DNA from: CAVQUE01 sp046290435
Lineage (GTDB): Bacteria; Actinomycetota; Acidimicrobiia; Acidimicrobiales; UBA8592
Direction: 5' to 3'
Length of the DNA stretch: 35,193 bases
Assembly: GCA_046290435.1 (NCBI GenBank)
Contig: JBKAGO010000061.1
Location: 1 to 35,193 of the forward strand
The notes beneath the pieces are model-generated. The model was not told the DNA's origin. It was given only the letters and a program-made list of their open reading frames with translations, and searched no databases. Made by a program: the position numbers and the translations under genes. Positions within the stretch are counted from its first letter, which is position 1. The number at the start of each line of letters is the position of its first letter. Shown here piece by piece: positions 8,106 to 15,652 of this stretch.

Positions 8106-9506
8106 TCAGCGTCGGGCGTCGGCCAGCAGCCTGTCGGCGTTCTCGAACGCCTGGGGGAGGTTGCCGAGGTAGCGCATGAGCTCGGCTGTGGCCGCCTCGT
8201 CCACACCGATGTGCTCGGCGATCAGGGTGCTGGCGGGGTCGAGGCGCGATGACGTCAGCCATGCCTGGATCTCCGGGTCCTGTGCCCAGCGGGTCTGTGT
8301 CTCGAAGCTCGAGCGGAACGTTCGCAGCCAGTCGAGGGGGACGTCGGGCGGCACGATCGGCGGGCACAGCTGGTTCTTGCGGTCGATGTCGTCGATGGTC
8401 GCCTCGACATGGCCGATCATCGCGGCGCTGAAGGTCGGCTGGCAGGTGCGCACCCACTGCAGGGTGATCCGGCCGTCGCCGAAGATGGGCGTCGACGGAT
8501 GCGTCGGTATGCCCGCGGCCGAACAGTCGATGTGCAGCGTCCGGGTGTCGGTCGGGATGGTGCCGTGCTCGAGCACGATCTCGTCCTCGCCGATCGAGGT
8601 CACACGCCCCAGCCGCACCACGCCGCGAATGGTGCGCAACAGGTCGAGCTCGCCGTCGCTGAGGATGGCGCAGTGGTAGGCAGTGGGAGTGACGTCGGGA
8701 TCGATGCGGCGGAGCTCGCCGCAGGCCTCGAGTCTGGCGAAGAGATCGTCGACGGTCTCGGCCTCGGCGGCCGACTGCGCCTGATCGGCGATGCTCTTGC
8801 AGAACCGGGCGAAGAACTCGACGCCGGGTTGCACGTTGGCCCGATCGAGCACCCACGAATCGCGGGGCACGATCCAGCGGATGCGGTCGGGCGGGGCGCC
8901 GTTGTCGAGGAGCCACACGCAGGCATCCATCGCGGTCTTGCCGGCGCCGACGACGACGAAGTCCCGATGTTCGGGGGTCAGACGGGCGAGCGCGTTGGGA
9001 GGAACGCAGGCGACGCCCGAAGCGACTGCGTAGGGCGGGGGTGTCGTCGACGGGACCCGCATCTGCGACCAGGTGGCGTCGACGAAGGTGGTGGCCTCGA
9101 CCCGGAGCTGTTCGCCCGACAGCAGTGACGTGACGGTGCCGTCGTCGGCGAGGTCGCTCATCGGCAGGTGCGTGACGCGCCCCGAGGGAAGGAGCCGGCG
9201 GCGCATGACCCGGTCGAAGTAGGCGACGACGTCGGCACCGGACGCCAGCTCGTAGAAGCCGGCGTTGGGCCCGGACTCGTCGAGGGCGTCGCTGCCCAGC
9301 GGCTCGGAGCCGACGCCGTAGAAGGCCGAGGGCTGGTGGAGCCGGACGTGGGGATACGCGTCGTTCCAGTGACCACCGGGCTGGGCGTGGCGGTCGACCA
9401 TCACCACGGTCGCATCGCTGGAGGCGACGAGCTCGTCGACGAAGGCCATCGCGACGGCGCCCGCGCCCTTCACGACATAGTCCGCCGAGATCGAGCGCTC
9501 GCTCAT
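8106..9506 (-). CDS. FAD/NAD(P)-dependent oxidoreductase, flavin monooxygenase-like
   Basis: 466 aa. The N-terminus has a dinucleotide fold with a slightly degenerate glycine motif (VVKGAGAVAMAF). It is followed by strand-ending VVMVDRHAQPGGHWNDAYPHVRLHQPS, a typical FAD-binding segment of class B flavin monooxygenases and lysine/ornithine hydroxylase-like enzymes. A second dinucleotide motif VVVGAGKTAMD around residue 190 would bind NADPH. The start ATG 9506 has GGGGGA 4 nt upstream. No substrate can be inferred. It is followed by the glycine-zipper peptide in the same direction and is divergent from the cupin gene. Confidence 0.82.
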   Translation of the reverse strand: MSERSISADYVVKGAGAVAMAFVDELVASSDATVVMVDRHAQPGGHWNDAYPHVRLHQPSAFYGVGSEPLGSDALDESGPNAGFYELASGADVVAYFDRVMRRRLLPSGRVTHLPMSDLADDGTVTSLLSGEQLRVEATTFVDATWSQMRVPSTTPPPYAVASGVACVPPNALARLTPEHRDFVVVGAGKTAMDACVWLLDNGAPPDRIRWIVPRDSWVLDRANVQPGVEFFARFCKSIADQAQSAAEAETVDDLFARLEACGELRRIDPDVTPTAYHCAILSDGELDLLRTIRGVVRLGRVTSIGEDEIVLEHGTIPTDTRTLHIDCSAAGIPTHPSTPIFGDGRITLQWVRTCQPTFSAAMIGHVEATIDDIDRKNQLCPPIVPPDVPLDWLRTFRSSFETQTRWAQDPEIQAWLTSSRLDPASTLIAEHIGVDEAATAELMRYLGNLPQAFENADRLLADARR

Positions 9507-9615
9507 GGATTCCCCCGTCAGGTGTCATGCATTGCGCCCGCAGCTGCGGCCCGGGACCTTGCTACCAGGCTGGTGTTCCCCGCACAAGGTTCGGATCGAC
9601 GCCCAGCGCGACTGG

Positions 9616-9621
9616 TACGGT
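9616..9621 (+). promoter_or_regulatory. -10 element of a leaderless-type promoter (cupin gene)
   Basis: TACGGT (TANNNT) ends 7 nt before GTG 9629, the spacing expected when transcription starts at the first base of the start codon. No ribosome site is present. The same GGTACGGTCGCC block precedes the second cupin at 31144. Confidence 0.6.
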
Positions 9622-9628
9622 CGCCGCG

Positions 9629-10162
9629 GTGGCTGTGCTGAGTGAGTTCGTCGAGACCTGCCGGTCGGCGCTCGACGCCGCCGATGCCTCCGATGCACCC
9701 GAGGTGGCCGAGCAGGTGGCGGCGGCATTGCGGCCGTTGCTGGCCGATGCCGAGGCCCTGTCGGCCGAGATCGAGGCGTTGCGCCCTCCCGGTGGTGGTC
9801 CTGCGGTCGTGCATCGCAGCGACGATCTGACCGTGCTCGGCCTGGCCGTGCCGGCGGGGTTCGTCAGCCCCGTCCACGACCACACCATCTGGGCGGTCGT
9901 GGGGATCTACGCCGGCGACGAGGACAACGTCTTCTACCGCCGTGGCGACGACGGCATCGACGGCATCACCGAGACCGGTCGTGCGGTGCTGCGCTGCGGC
10001 GAGGTCCTGGCCCTGCCGCCCGACGCCGTGCACCGCATCGCCAACTCCGGCACCGACACGATGCGGGCCGGGCACGTCTACGGCGGCGACCTGTTCGCCA
10101 CCCACCGCAGCCAGTGGGACGACGACACCGGCGAACAACGCCCCTTCGGCTCAGCGCGCTGA
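9629..10162 (+). CDS. Cupin protein, cysteine-dioxygenase-like
   Basis: 177 aa from GTG 9629, a start supported by alignment with ATG 31157 of its paralogue and by the promoter 7 nt upstream. An N-terminal helical part (~60 aa) is followed by a cupin: SPVHDHTIWAVV (HxH metal ligands), then EDNVFYRR with the Glu, then LALPPDAVHRIAN with the third His. This order resembles the cysteine dioxygenase type I group, which oxidises small thiols with Fe(II). Substrate unproven. A second, frameshifted copy lies at 31157-31698 upstream of a Ddn-like gene; this copy stands alone, convergent with the lipoprotein gene. Confidence 0.82.
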   Translation: MAVLSEFVETCRSALDAADASDAPEVAEQVAAALRPLLADAEALSAEIEALRPPGGGPAVVHRSDDLTVLGLAVPAGFVSPVHDHTIWAVVGIYAGDEDNVFYRRGDDGIDGITETGRAVLRCGEVLALPPDAVHRIANSGTDTMRAGHVYGGDLFATHRSQWDDDTGEQRPFGSAR

Positions 10163-10202
10163 GAAGCAGTCGGCGCGCCTGGCGGCGAGTGGCGTCGTCG
10201 GG

Positions 10203-11171
10203 TCAGCACCAGCCGGTCACGGCCTGCCGATTGCCAAGCGGGAGCTCGATGCTCTCGGCGGTGCCGTCGCTCAGGCGTTGGATGACCAGACGATGATCGG
10301 GCCATTCGAGGTCGTCGCGGTCGACGAAGGCGATTTCGGTTCCGTCGGGCGAGATCGCGAAGGTGGGCCTCGTGGCCGAGTTCGCTGCGAGTTCGATGAT
10401 GTCGAGGAACTGGCCGGTGGCCGGATCGATCCGCCGGATCTCGGGTTGGCTTGCTCCCTGGGGCGTCGATGCGCCTGCGAGGAGCGTGCCGTCGGGCAAC
10501 CAGCCGATGCTCGAAGGCAGGACTCCATCCGGAAGAGTGAGCCGAGCGACGCTCTCGTCGGACGTTCGATCCCGGATCTCGATCCACCCGGTGACGGAGT
10601 CGATGTCGGGTTGACGGACGAGGGCGTCGAGGGTCCCGGAGAGGGCCGGTTCCATCCAGGTCACATCGTCGAGGTCTTCGGCGCGCGCGGCGCCTGATCC
10701 GTCGATTGGGACGATGAGGGATTCGGCTGTCTGATCCTCGAGAAACACCCGCACCAGCAGCGCAGCTCCATCGTCGACCCAGCCCCCGAAGGTGAACCAC
10801 GTGACCTCGTCGGCCAGTGTGGCGGGGTCGAGGACGAGCGACGGCTCGGCGGCAGCCGTCTGGTGGAAGATCCCCGATTCGTGCACGTACACGTAGGCGC
10901 TGCAGTCATACGATGCGGTGACCGAGTAGCCCCACAGCTCACGTATGTCGCCATCGGGCCCGACGACGAGCGCAGTGTCATCGCCGATCAGAGCAGAGGC
11001 GAAGATGCCGCCGCTCGCATCGTCGGAAGATTGCGAGGTCGGCGATTCCACGAGCCGCTGTGCCGGCGGTCCTGGCGCAGCAGCGCCGAAGGTGTGCGAC
11101 GTGCCGGTCGCGCAGCCGGTGAGGAGGAGGGCGGTCGTGATCGACAGCAGCATCGTTCGGCATTGGCGCAC
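10203..11171 (-). CDS. Predicted lipoprotein with TolB/WD-like propeller repeats
   Basis: About 322 aa from GTG 11171, chosen because GGAG lies 6 nt upstream and gives a short basic n-region; ATG 11177 and 11183 are alternatives. A hydrophobic core ends in lipobox LLTGC. The mature protein has repeated strand-loop segments typical of beta-propellers of the TolB type: DGVLPSSIGWLPDGTLLAG, PTFAISPDGTEIAFVDRDD, and a final RLVIQRLSDGT. It would be anchored outside the membrane. No enzyme signature is seen. Confidence 0.75.
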   Translation of the reverse strand: MRQCRTMLLSITTALLLTGCATGTSHTFGAAAPGPPAQRLVESPTSQSSDDASGGIFASALIGDDTALVVGPDGDIRELWGYSVTASYDCSAYVYVHESGIFHQTAAAEPSLVLDPATLADEVTWFTFGGWVDDGAALLVRVFLEDQTAESLIVPIDGSGAARAEDLDDVTWMEPALSGTLDALVRQPDIDSVTGWIEIRDRTSDESVARLTLPDGVLPSSIGWLPDGTLLAGASTPQGASQPEIRRIDPATGQFLDIIELAANSATRPTFAISPDGTEIAFVDRDDLEWPDHRLVIQRLSDGTAESIELPLGNRQAVTGWC

Positions 11172-11368
11172 ATGCATCTCCATCTCGTCGAGGGTGCAGG
11201 CGCTCGGTCCTGCGAGACGGCTCGTTCGAGATCGTCGGCCCTCGTCGGTGGGCAATGTCGCATGACGCCGTTGCAGGGTCGATGGGGATCAGGCCCCAAT
11301 CGCATGCGGGTCACGTGACGCCCAGGAACGGCGACCTACCGGTGCGGCGGGGTCGGGGCCCGGGCTGC

Positions 11369-11374
11369 GACACT
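11369..11374 (+). promoter_or_regulatory. Extended -10 of leaderless-type promoter (MazG-like gene)
   Basis: TGCGACACT, an extended -10 with hexamer GACACT, ends 6 nt before GTG 11381. The identical nonamer precedes the truncated copy (GTG 13856) and the universal stress gene (ATG 15653), also 6 nt from the start codon. Confidence 0.5.
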
Positions 11375-11380
11375 GGCGGC

Positions 11381-11707
11381 GTGGATCTCGTCGATGTCAG
11401 TGGGCTGCAGGAACAACTCCGGACGTTCAGCCGGGCGCGGGACTGGGAGCAGTTCCATCGCCCGAAGAACCTGGCGATGGCAATCGCCGGCGAGGCGGGG
11501 GAGTTGGCTGCGGTGTTGCAGTGGCTCGACAGTGACGAGGCCGACGCTGCGGTCGCGGTCGACGGCGACCTCCGGGAGGCGTTCGTCGACGAGATGGCCG
11601 ATGTCCTGATCTACCTCGTCCGCCTGGCCGATGTGATCGACGCCGACCTCGGCGAGGCGGCCGCCGCGAAGATGGCGAGGAACGAGCAGCGCTTCCCGCC
11701 GGGGTGA
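11381..11707 (+). CDS. MazG-like nucleotide pyrophosphohydrolase
   Basis: 108 aa from GTG 11381. It shows the all-alpha NTP-pyrophosphatase pattern of the MazG/RS21-C6 (dCTPase) group: FHRPKNLAMAIAGEAGELAAVLQW with the E-x2-E metal pair, then FVDEMADVLIYLVRLAD with the E-x2-D pair. Such enzymes hydrolyse (d)NTPs to monophosphates and pyrophosphate, cleaning the nucleotide pool. Length is normal for the single-domain type. The first half of the gene, with its promoter, is duplicated at 13841-14007. Earlier in-frame codons (from 11255) are not used by any start signal. Confidence 0.85.
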   Translation: MDLVDVSGLQEQLRTFSRARDWEQFHRPKNLAMAIAGEAGELAAVLQWLDSDEADAAVAVDGDLREAFVDEMADVLIYLVRLADVIDADLGEAAAAKMARNEQRFPPG

Positions 11708-11747
11708 CGTCGTGCTTGCTCCGGGTTGCCGCCGGCAGGCGTTGCGG

Positions 11748-12002
11748 TCAGTAGTGGTAGCGGCACTGGATGACGACGAGGTCGTCGCCCGCGATCACGT
11801 AGACGAGGCGGTGCTCCTGGGTGATGCGTCTCGACCATGCGCCGGCGAGGACGTGTTTGAGCGGCTCGGGTTTGCCGATGCCGTCGAAGGGGTCACGGAG
11901 CGTGTCTCTGATGAGTGCGTTGATGCGTCGCAGGGTCTTGCGGTCGTGCTCGAGCCACCACTGGTAGTCCTCCCACGCCTGGGGCGTGAAGGTGAGGTTC
12001 AC
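11748..12002 (-). CDS. yoeB: YoeB/Txe-family mRNA endonuclease toxin
   Basis: 84 aa, the canonical YoeB length. The catalytic residues known for E. coli YoeB fall at the same numbers here: Glu46 (GKPEPL), Arg65 (TQEHRLVY), His83 and Tyr84 at the C-terminus (CRYHY). The N-terminal TPQAWEDYQWW is also standard. It would bind the ribosome A site and cleave translated mRNA until neutralised by YefM. GTG 12002 overlaps the antitoxin stop (GTGA), the usual antitoxin-first operon with coupled translation. Confidence 0.93.
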   Translation of the reverse strand: MNLTFTPQAWEDYQWWLEHDRKTLRRINALIRDTLRDPFDGIGKPEPLKHVLAGAWSRRITQEHRLVYVIAGDDLVVIQCRYHY

Positions 12003-12241
12003 TCGACGAGCGATTGGGGCCGGCGTTGTTCGATCGCCGCCAGGCTCTGGAGGATGCGTGCCGCGTTGGCGGGTGAGCGCAGGAGGTGGGCCGTTTCCTC
12101 CAGGGCTGCGTACTCGCTGGCGCTCATGAGGACGGCATCGCCGGCCTTGGACGTGATCGTCACGGCGTCGCCATCGTCGTTGACGCGCCCGATCAGTGGG
12201 AAGAGTGAGCGCCTTGCCTCGGAGGCCGTGATGGACTGCAT
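11999..12241 (-). CDS. yefM: YefM/Phd-family antitoxin
   Basis: 80 aa. It opens MQSITASEARRSLFPLIGRVNDDGD and continues with an AVLMSASEYAALEET segment, the DNA-binding and dimerisation part of Phd/YefM antitoxins. The C-terminal tail would wrap YoeB. It is the first gene of the pair; the promoter at 12249 gives a leaderless mRNA starting at ATG 12241. YefM proteins repress their own promoter, and an inverted repeat overlies the -10. Confidence 0.9.
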   Translation of the reverse strand: MQSITASEARRSLFPLIGRVNDDGDAVTITSKAGDAVLMSASEYAALEETAHLLRSPANAARILQSLAAIEQRRPQSLVE

Positions 12242-12248
12242 GGAGTGA

Positions 12249-12268
12249 ATGGTACCAGATGCAGTACC
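12249..12268 (-). promoter_or_regulatory. yefM-yoeB promoter with possible operator
   Basis: On the minus strand TACCAT (12249-12254) ends 7 nt before ATG 12241, a leaderless arrangement. GGTAC (12251-12255) and GTACC (12264-12268) form a short inverted repeat overlapping this -10, a plausible site for the YefM-YoeB complex. Confidence 0.45.
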
Positions 12269-12300
12269 GGTGGGGCGGCGGAGAATCCGAATGCGGGCGC

Positions 12301-13422
12301 TCAGCCCGTGCGGGTGCGCAGCCAGGGCCACAGGCGGATCATCGAGCCGGCGAGAGCCAGCAACAGCAGTCCGATGAGCGCGAGGGTGATCTCCGCGCCG
12401 AGGCGATCGCCGAGGTAGTGGAGCGCGATCTGCGGGGTCCACTGGAACAGCCCGACCGTGCCGACGAGGAGAACCGACACGGCCGAATGGGCCGCCCCGA
12501 CGGCGAGGAGCGTCACGGCGACACCGATGCCGACCCACAGGCCCAGATCGACGTTCTCGTCACGCAGGATCTGGGCCGCGACGAGCGCGAGCGCTGGGCC
12601 GACGATCAGCACGGGGAGCGAAGGCGTCAGATGCTCGAGGAGGCCGCCGGTCGTCCACGCAGCGGCGAGGGCGAGCAGTGCGAGGCCCATGGCGAGCAGC
12701 GAGGCGTCGCTGCCCTCGGCGCGCGATGCCTCGACGACGCCGGCGACGGTGGCGACCGTCGTGGCGAATAGCACCAGGACCTGCAGGGCCTGCCGGCGCA
12801 GCCACCACAGGACGCCGGCGGCGACGGCGGCTGCCGCGGCCGGGAACAGGATGGTGCCGGCCTCGGGCGGATCGGCGTCGTGGATCACGTCGTACCAGAC
12901 CTCGCCGGCGGTGGCCGCGACGCCGGCGACCGTGAGCGCCCACAGGAGTGACCCGAGCCGCTGCAGCGGTTCCTCGTCGGCTCGTCCGATCCACCAGCCA
13001 CCGGCCGCGGCGAGCGTGGTGGGAGCGGCGAGCACAGCCAAGCGGGCAGCGACGCCGAGGTCCTCCCAGTTGTTGCCGATCACCATGGTCAGTGCCGCGA
13101 TGACGAGGCCGCCGCCGAGGTAGCCCACCGCCTCGGCGGCGAGGGGTATCCGGCTGGTCCGTTCGGGCGTGCGGGTCAGTTCGTGTCGTTCGATGGCGCG
13201 TGCGGTGGCCGGGTCGATCAGCCCGGTGGTCACCCAGTCGTCGAGGTGGACCCGCAGGGCCGACCGGTCGCTGGATGCCGCTCCTGCGTCCAGGCGATCG
13301 GCCACGCCCTGCCCGTGCGGGGCCATCCCCCGGAGGGGGTCGAAGGGGTCCCGCTGGCGAGCCTTCGCGGCGAGGACGACGATCGCAACGGCGATGGCGA
13401 CGAACACTGCGGACATGATCAT
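12301..13422 (-). CDS. DUF2157-type multi-pass membrane protein
   Basis: 373 aa from ATG 13422 (M-I-M-S-A-V-F). A first hydrophobic helix is followed by a soluble segment with a repeat-like helix pair (LDDWVTTGLIDPATARAIERHE), which is the DUF2157 N-terminal signature. Then come about nine hydrophobic segments, including GYLGGGLVIAALTMVIGNNW and several alanine/leucine-rich helices, ending in a basic tail. It lies in the inner membrane; its role is unknown. An AGGAGG lies 14 nt before the start. A longer open frame continues upstream antisense to the RCC1 gene but is not coding. Confidence 0.78.
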   Translation of the reverse strand: MIMSAVFVAIAVAIVVLAAKARQRDPFDPLRGMAPHGQGVADRLDAGAASSDRSALRVHLDDWVTTGLIDPATARAIERHELTRTPERTSRIPLAAEAVGYLGGGLVIAALTMVIGNNWEDLGVAARLAVLAAPTTLAAAGGWWIGRADEEPLQRLGSLLWALTVAGVAATAGEVWYDVIHDADPPEAGTILFPAAAAAVAAGVLWWLRRQALQVLVLFATTVATVAGVVEASRAEGSDASLLAMGLALLALAAAWTTGGLLEHLTPSLPVLIVGPALALVAAQILRDENVDLGLWVGIGVAVTLLAVGAAHSAVSVLLVGTVGLFQWTPQIALHYLGDRLGAEITLALIGLLLLALAGSMIRLWPWLRTRTG

Positions 13423-13547
13423 GTGCTGAGCATGAGCCTCCTGGCCGATGTCGGTCAGGGTCCGATGGCCCGGCCTGGTCAGGTCCGGTTCAGGAGCCGT
13501 GCGAGCGGCAGATGCGGGCGACCCCGTGCGGCCTCGGGTGGCCTCTG

Positions 13548-13790
13548 TCAGGGCAGCGTGGCGAGGAGGAGGCGGGCGTCGCGTTCGATGTAGCCGTAGC
13601 CCCGGGCGGTGGCGACGGTGAGGGCGTCCTCGGCGAGGGAGCGCCATGTCGGTGATCAGGATCCCGCCGCCGTCGGCCACCGCGCACCGCCGGGCGGCCT
13701 CGACGACGGGCATCCCGAAGTAGTCGCCGTCGTCGTTTTCGACCTCAACCGCCGCGATACCGATGCGGGTGTGACCGTCCCCACTGCGCC
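13548..13790 (-). pseudogene. Relic of a class III adenylate/guanylate cyclase gene
   Basis: One frame (about 13645-13775) reads HTRIGIAAVEVEN-DDGDYFGMPVVEAARRC and then GGGILITD, the core of class III cyclase catalytic domains (usually RIGIHxGEV, DYFGxxVxxAARL, GQILxSD). It has no start and most of the domain is missing. A different frame just downstream (to the stop at 13548) reads SLAEDALTVATARGYGYIERDA, like the C-terminal helical repeats of large cyclase/ATPase/TPR regulators. The two ends appear joined by an internal deletion. Non-functional. Confidence 0.6.
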
Positions 13791-13855
13791 TCCCGCGGGC
13801 GTCGATCGTAGCGTCGCTCGCAGCCTGCAGATCCGGGCTCTGCGACACTGGCGGC

Positions 13856-14007
13856 GTGGATCTCGTCGGCGTCAGTGGCCTGCAGGAGCAACTCCGGGCG
13901 TTCAGCCGCGCCCGGGACTGGGAGCAGTTCCATCGCCCGAAGAACCTGGCGATGGCCATCGCCGGCGAGGCGGGGGAGTTGGCTGCGGTGTTGCAGTGGC
14001 TCGACAG
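13856..14007 (+). pseudogene. Truncated second copy of the MazG-like gene
   Basis: The promoter and the first ~50 codons repeat 11365-11531 with few changes, through GEAGELAAVLQWLDS, then break off at about 14007 where RCC1-type sequence begins. The E-x2-D metal-binding half is lost. The GTG and leaderless promoter are intact, so transcription could still run into the RCC1 gene, but in a different frame: the chimeric open frame ends at 14158. Confidence 0.85.
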
Positions 14008-14811
14008 CTGGGTTATGGCGATGGTGCGACCCGTGGTGATGGTGCGGGGGAGATGGGTGCGAATCTGCCGGTGGTCGACCTGGGTGAGGGGCGGACCGCT
14101 GTGGCGATCAGCGCCGGCGTCGCCCACACGTGTGCGTTGCTCGACGACGGCAGTGTGAAGTGCTGGGGCGCCGGCAGCGCTGGTCGGCTGGGTTATGGCG
14201 ACACGGTGACCCGTGGTGATGGTGCGGGGGAGATGGGTGACGCCCTGCCCGCTGTGGACCTGGGTGAGGGGCGTACTGCTGTGGCTATCGCCGGCGGCAG
14301 CGTCCATACGTGTGTCGTGCTCGATGATGGCAGTGTGAAGTGCTGGGGCCTCAACGACTCCGGGCAGCTTGGTTACGGCGACACGGCGGACCGTGGTGAT
14401 GGTGCGGGGGAGATGGGTGACGCCTTGCCGGTGGTGGATCTGGGTGCAGGGCGTACTGCTGTGGCTATCGCCGGCGGCAGCGTCCATACGTGTGTCGTGC
14501 TCGATGATGGCAGTGTGAAGTGCTGGGGCGCCGGCAGTACTGGTCGGCTGGGTTATGGCGACACGGTGACCCGTGGTGATGGTGCGGGGGAGATGGGTGA
14601 CGCCTTGCCGGTGGTGGATCTGGGTGCAGGGCGTACTGCCGCGGCGGTCACCACCGGCTCGGCCCATACGTGTGTGGCGCTCGATGACGGCAGTGCGAAG
14701 TGCTGGGGCTTCAACGGCAACGGGCGGCTCGGGTACGGCGACACGGCGGACCGTGGTGATGGTGCGGGGGAGATGGGTGACCTGCTGCCGGCGGTGGACC
14801 TCGCTGGGCTG
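14008..14811 (+). repeat. 180-bp tandem repeats encoding RCC1 units
   Basis: Units start at 14008, 14188, 14368, 14548 and 14728 with an exact 180-bp period; the last is partial. Long blocks are identical between units, for example the segment coding RGDGAGEMGD and the one coding TCVVLDDGSVKCWG, indicating recent expansion or gene conversion. Confidence 0.9.
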
Positions 14812-15138
14812 GTCAGGATCTCCGATCCTGCTCCGCCGGAGGTCGACGACCCGCCGCCACCGGAGGTCGACGACCCGCCGGCGCCCGAGGAGCCCGATCC
14901 GCCGGCGCCAGCGCCGCGACGTTGCCGGGGGCGTGCCGCCACCGTGGATCTCGCGCTGGGGCAGACGCCCACCCGTGGCGATGATGTCATCGTCGGGAGC
15001 GGCGGCGATGACGTCATCAACGGGCTCGGCGGTGACGACATCATCTGCGGCGGCGGCGGCAATGACCGTCTCATCGGAGGGCCGGGCCGCGACACCTGTC
15101 GTGGCGGACCGGGCAACGACACCGTTCGCCGCTGCTGA
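14008..15138 (+). CDS. RCC1-repeat protein with RTX-like C-terminus, 5' end lost
   Basis: The frame is open from 13609, but recognisable protein begins at Leu 14008. Four full and one partial 60-aa repeats read LGYGDT-x2-RGDGAGEMGD...HTC-x2-LDDGS-x-KCWG, the RCC1/BNR-like propeller type seen in actinobacterial surface proteins. Each repeat has two cysteines. A Pro/Asp/Glu-rich linker (14830-14910) follows, then RTX-like calcium nonapeptides (GGDDVINGLGGDD, GGGGNDRLIGGPGRD) to the stop. A complete RCC1 propeller usually has about seven blades and a signal peptide; both the extra blades and the signal are missing because the MazG fragment replaces them. In-frame ATG 14053 follows GGGGGAG and could be used. 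Probably a remnant of a secreted protein. Confidence 0.7.
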   Translation: MGYGDGATRGDGAGEMGANLPVVDLGEGRTAVAISAGVAHTCALLDDGSVKCWGAGSAGRLGYGDTVTRGDGAGEMGDALPAVDLGEGRTAVAIAGGSVHTCVVLDDGSVKCWGLNDSGQLGYGDTADRGDGAGEMGDALPVVDLGAGRTAVAIAGGSVHTCVVLDDGSVKCWGAGSTGRLGYGDTVTRGDGAGEMGDALPVVDLGAGRTAAAVTTGSAHTCVALDDGSAKCWGFNGNGRLGYGDTADRGDGAGEMGDLLPAVDLAGLVRISDPAPPEVDDPPPPEVDDPPAPEEPDPPAPAPRRCRGRAATVDLALGQTPTRGDDVIVGSGGDDVINGLGGDDIICGGGGNDRLIGGPGRDTCRGGPGNDTVRRC

Positions 15139-15245
15139 GATACCGGGATCGACAGCCGTGACAGCGGGTGCGGGACCGTCAGACCCCGTGCGTCGGCTCG
15201 GCGCACTTCCCCTCGACATCTGCAGTCTGGTTCGAGGAGTTCCCG

Positions 15246-15605
15246 ATGCCGCTCGACGAGCGTTCTCGCCTGACCTTCCATGCGTGGCTGGTCGACCACG
15301 ATCTCGACGCCGAGGTGGCCAGTGCCATACTTGGCGTCATGCCACCGTTCGATTGGCACGAGATCCCGAAGAAGCACGACCTCTTTCTGCGCTTCGAGGA
15401 GGTCGACCGCCGCTTCGAACAGGTGGACCGTCGCTTCGAGGAGATCGATCGCCGGTTCGATCACATCGACGCCCGGTTCGACCTGCTCGCGCAATCGATC
15501 GAGGTGCAGATCGACAAGGCCATGGCCGAGAACCTGCGCTGGACGTTGGTCACCATGGTCGTGCTGCTCACGGCGTTCGCCGGGCTGATCCTGCGCTTCG
15601 GCTGA
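15246..15605 (+). CDS. Coiled-coil protein with C-terminal membrane anchor
   Basis: 119 aa from ATG 15246, with GAGGAG 6 nt upstream. A globular helical N-terminus (~45 aa) is followed by four 7-residue repeats of the type RRFEQVD / RRFEEID / RRFDHID / ARFDLLA, a clear heptad coiled coil at residues ~57-84. A single transmembrane helix (WTLVTMVVLLTAFAGLIL) then ends three residues before the stop. It should be a tail-anchored oligomer facing the cytoplasm. Function unknown; it resembles small coiled-coil anchors of many bacteria. Confidence 0.8.
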   Translation: MPLDERSRLTFHAWLVDHDLDAEVASAILGVMPPFDWHEIPKKHDLFLRFEEVDRRFEQVDRRFEEIDRRFDHIDARFDLLAQSIEVQIDKAMAENLRWTLVTMVVLLTAFAGLILRFG

Positions 15606-15640
15606 GGCGACCTGCACGAGCCCGGGCCGGTGCGGCGTGC

Positions 15641-15646
15641 GACACT
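15641..15646 (+). promoter_or_regulatory. Extended -10 of leaderless-type promoter (universal stress gene)
   Basis: TGCGACACT ends 6 nt before ATG 15653, the same nonamer and spacing as in the MazG-like gene. Confidence 0.5.
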
Positions 15647-15652
15647 CGCGCG

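Noticed and set aside
14008..14811. CRISPR-like periodicity
   Set aside because: The 180-bp period codes for 60-aa RCC1 units in one frame, with no short palindromic repeats or spacers.
13423..15219. Long minus-strand extension of the DUF2157 frame with repeated ITTVRRVAV-like segments
   Set aside because: These repeats are just the reverse complement of the 180-bp RCC1 units; no start or domain, and it crosses the cyclase relic and MazG fragment.
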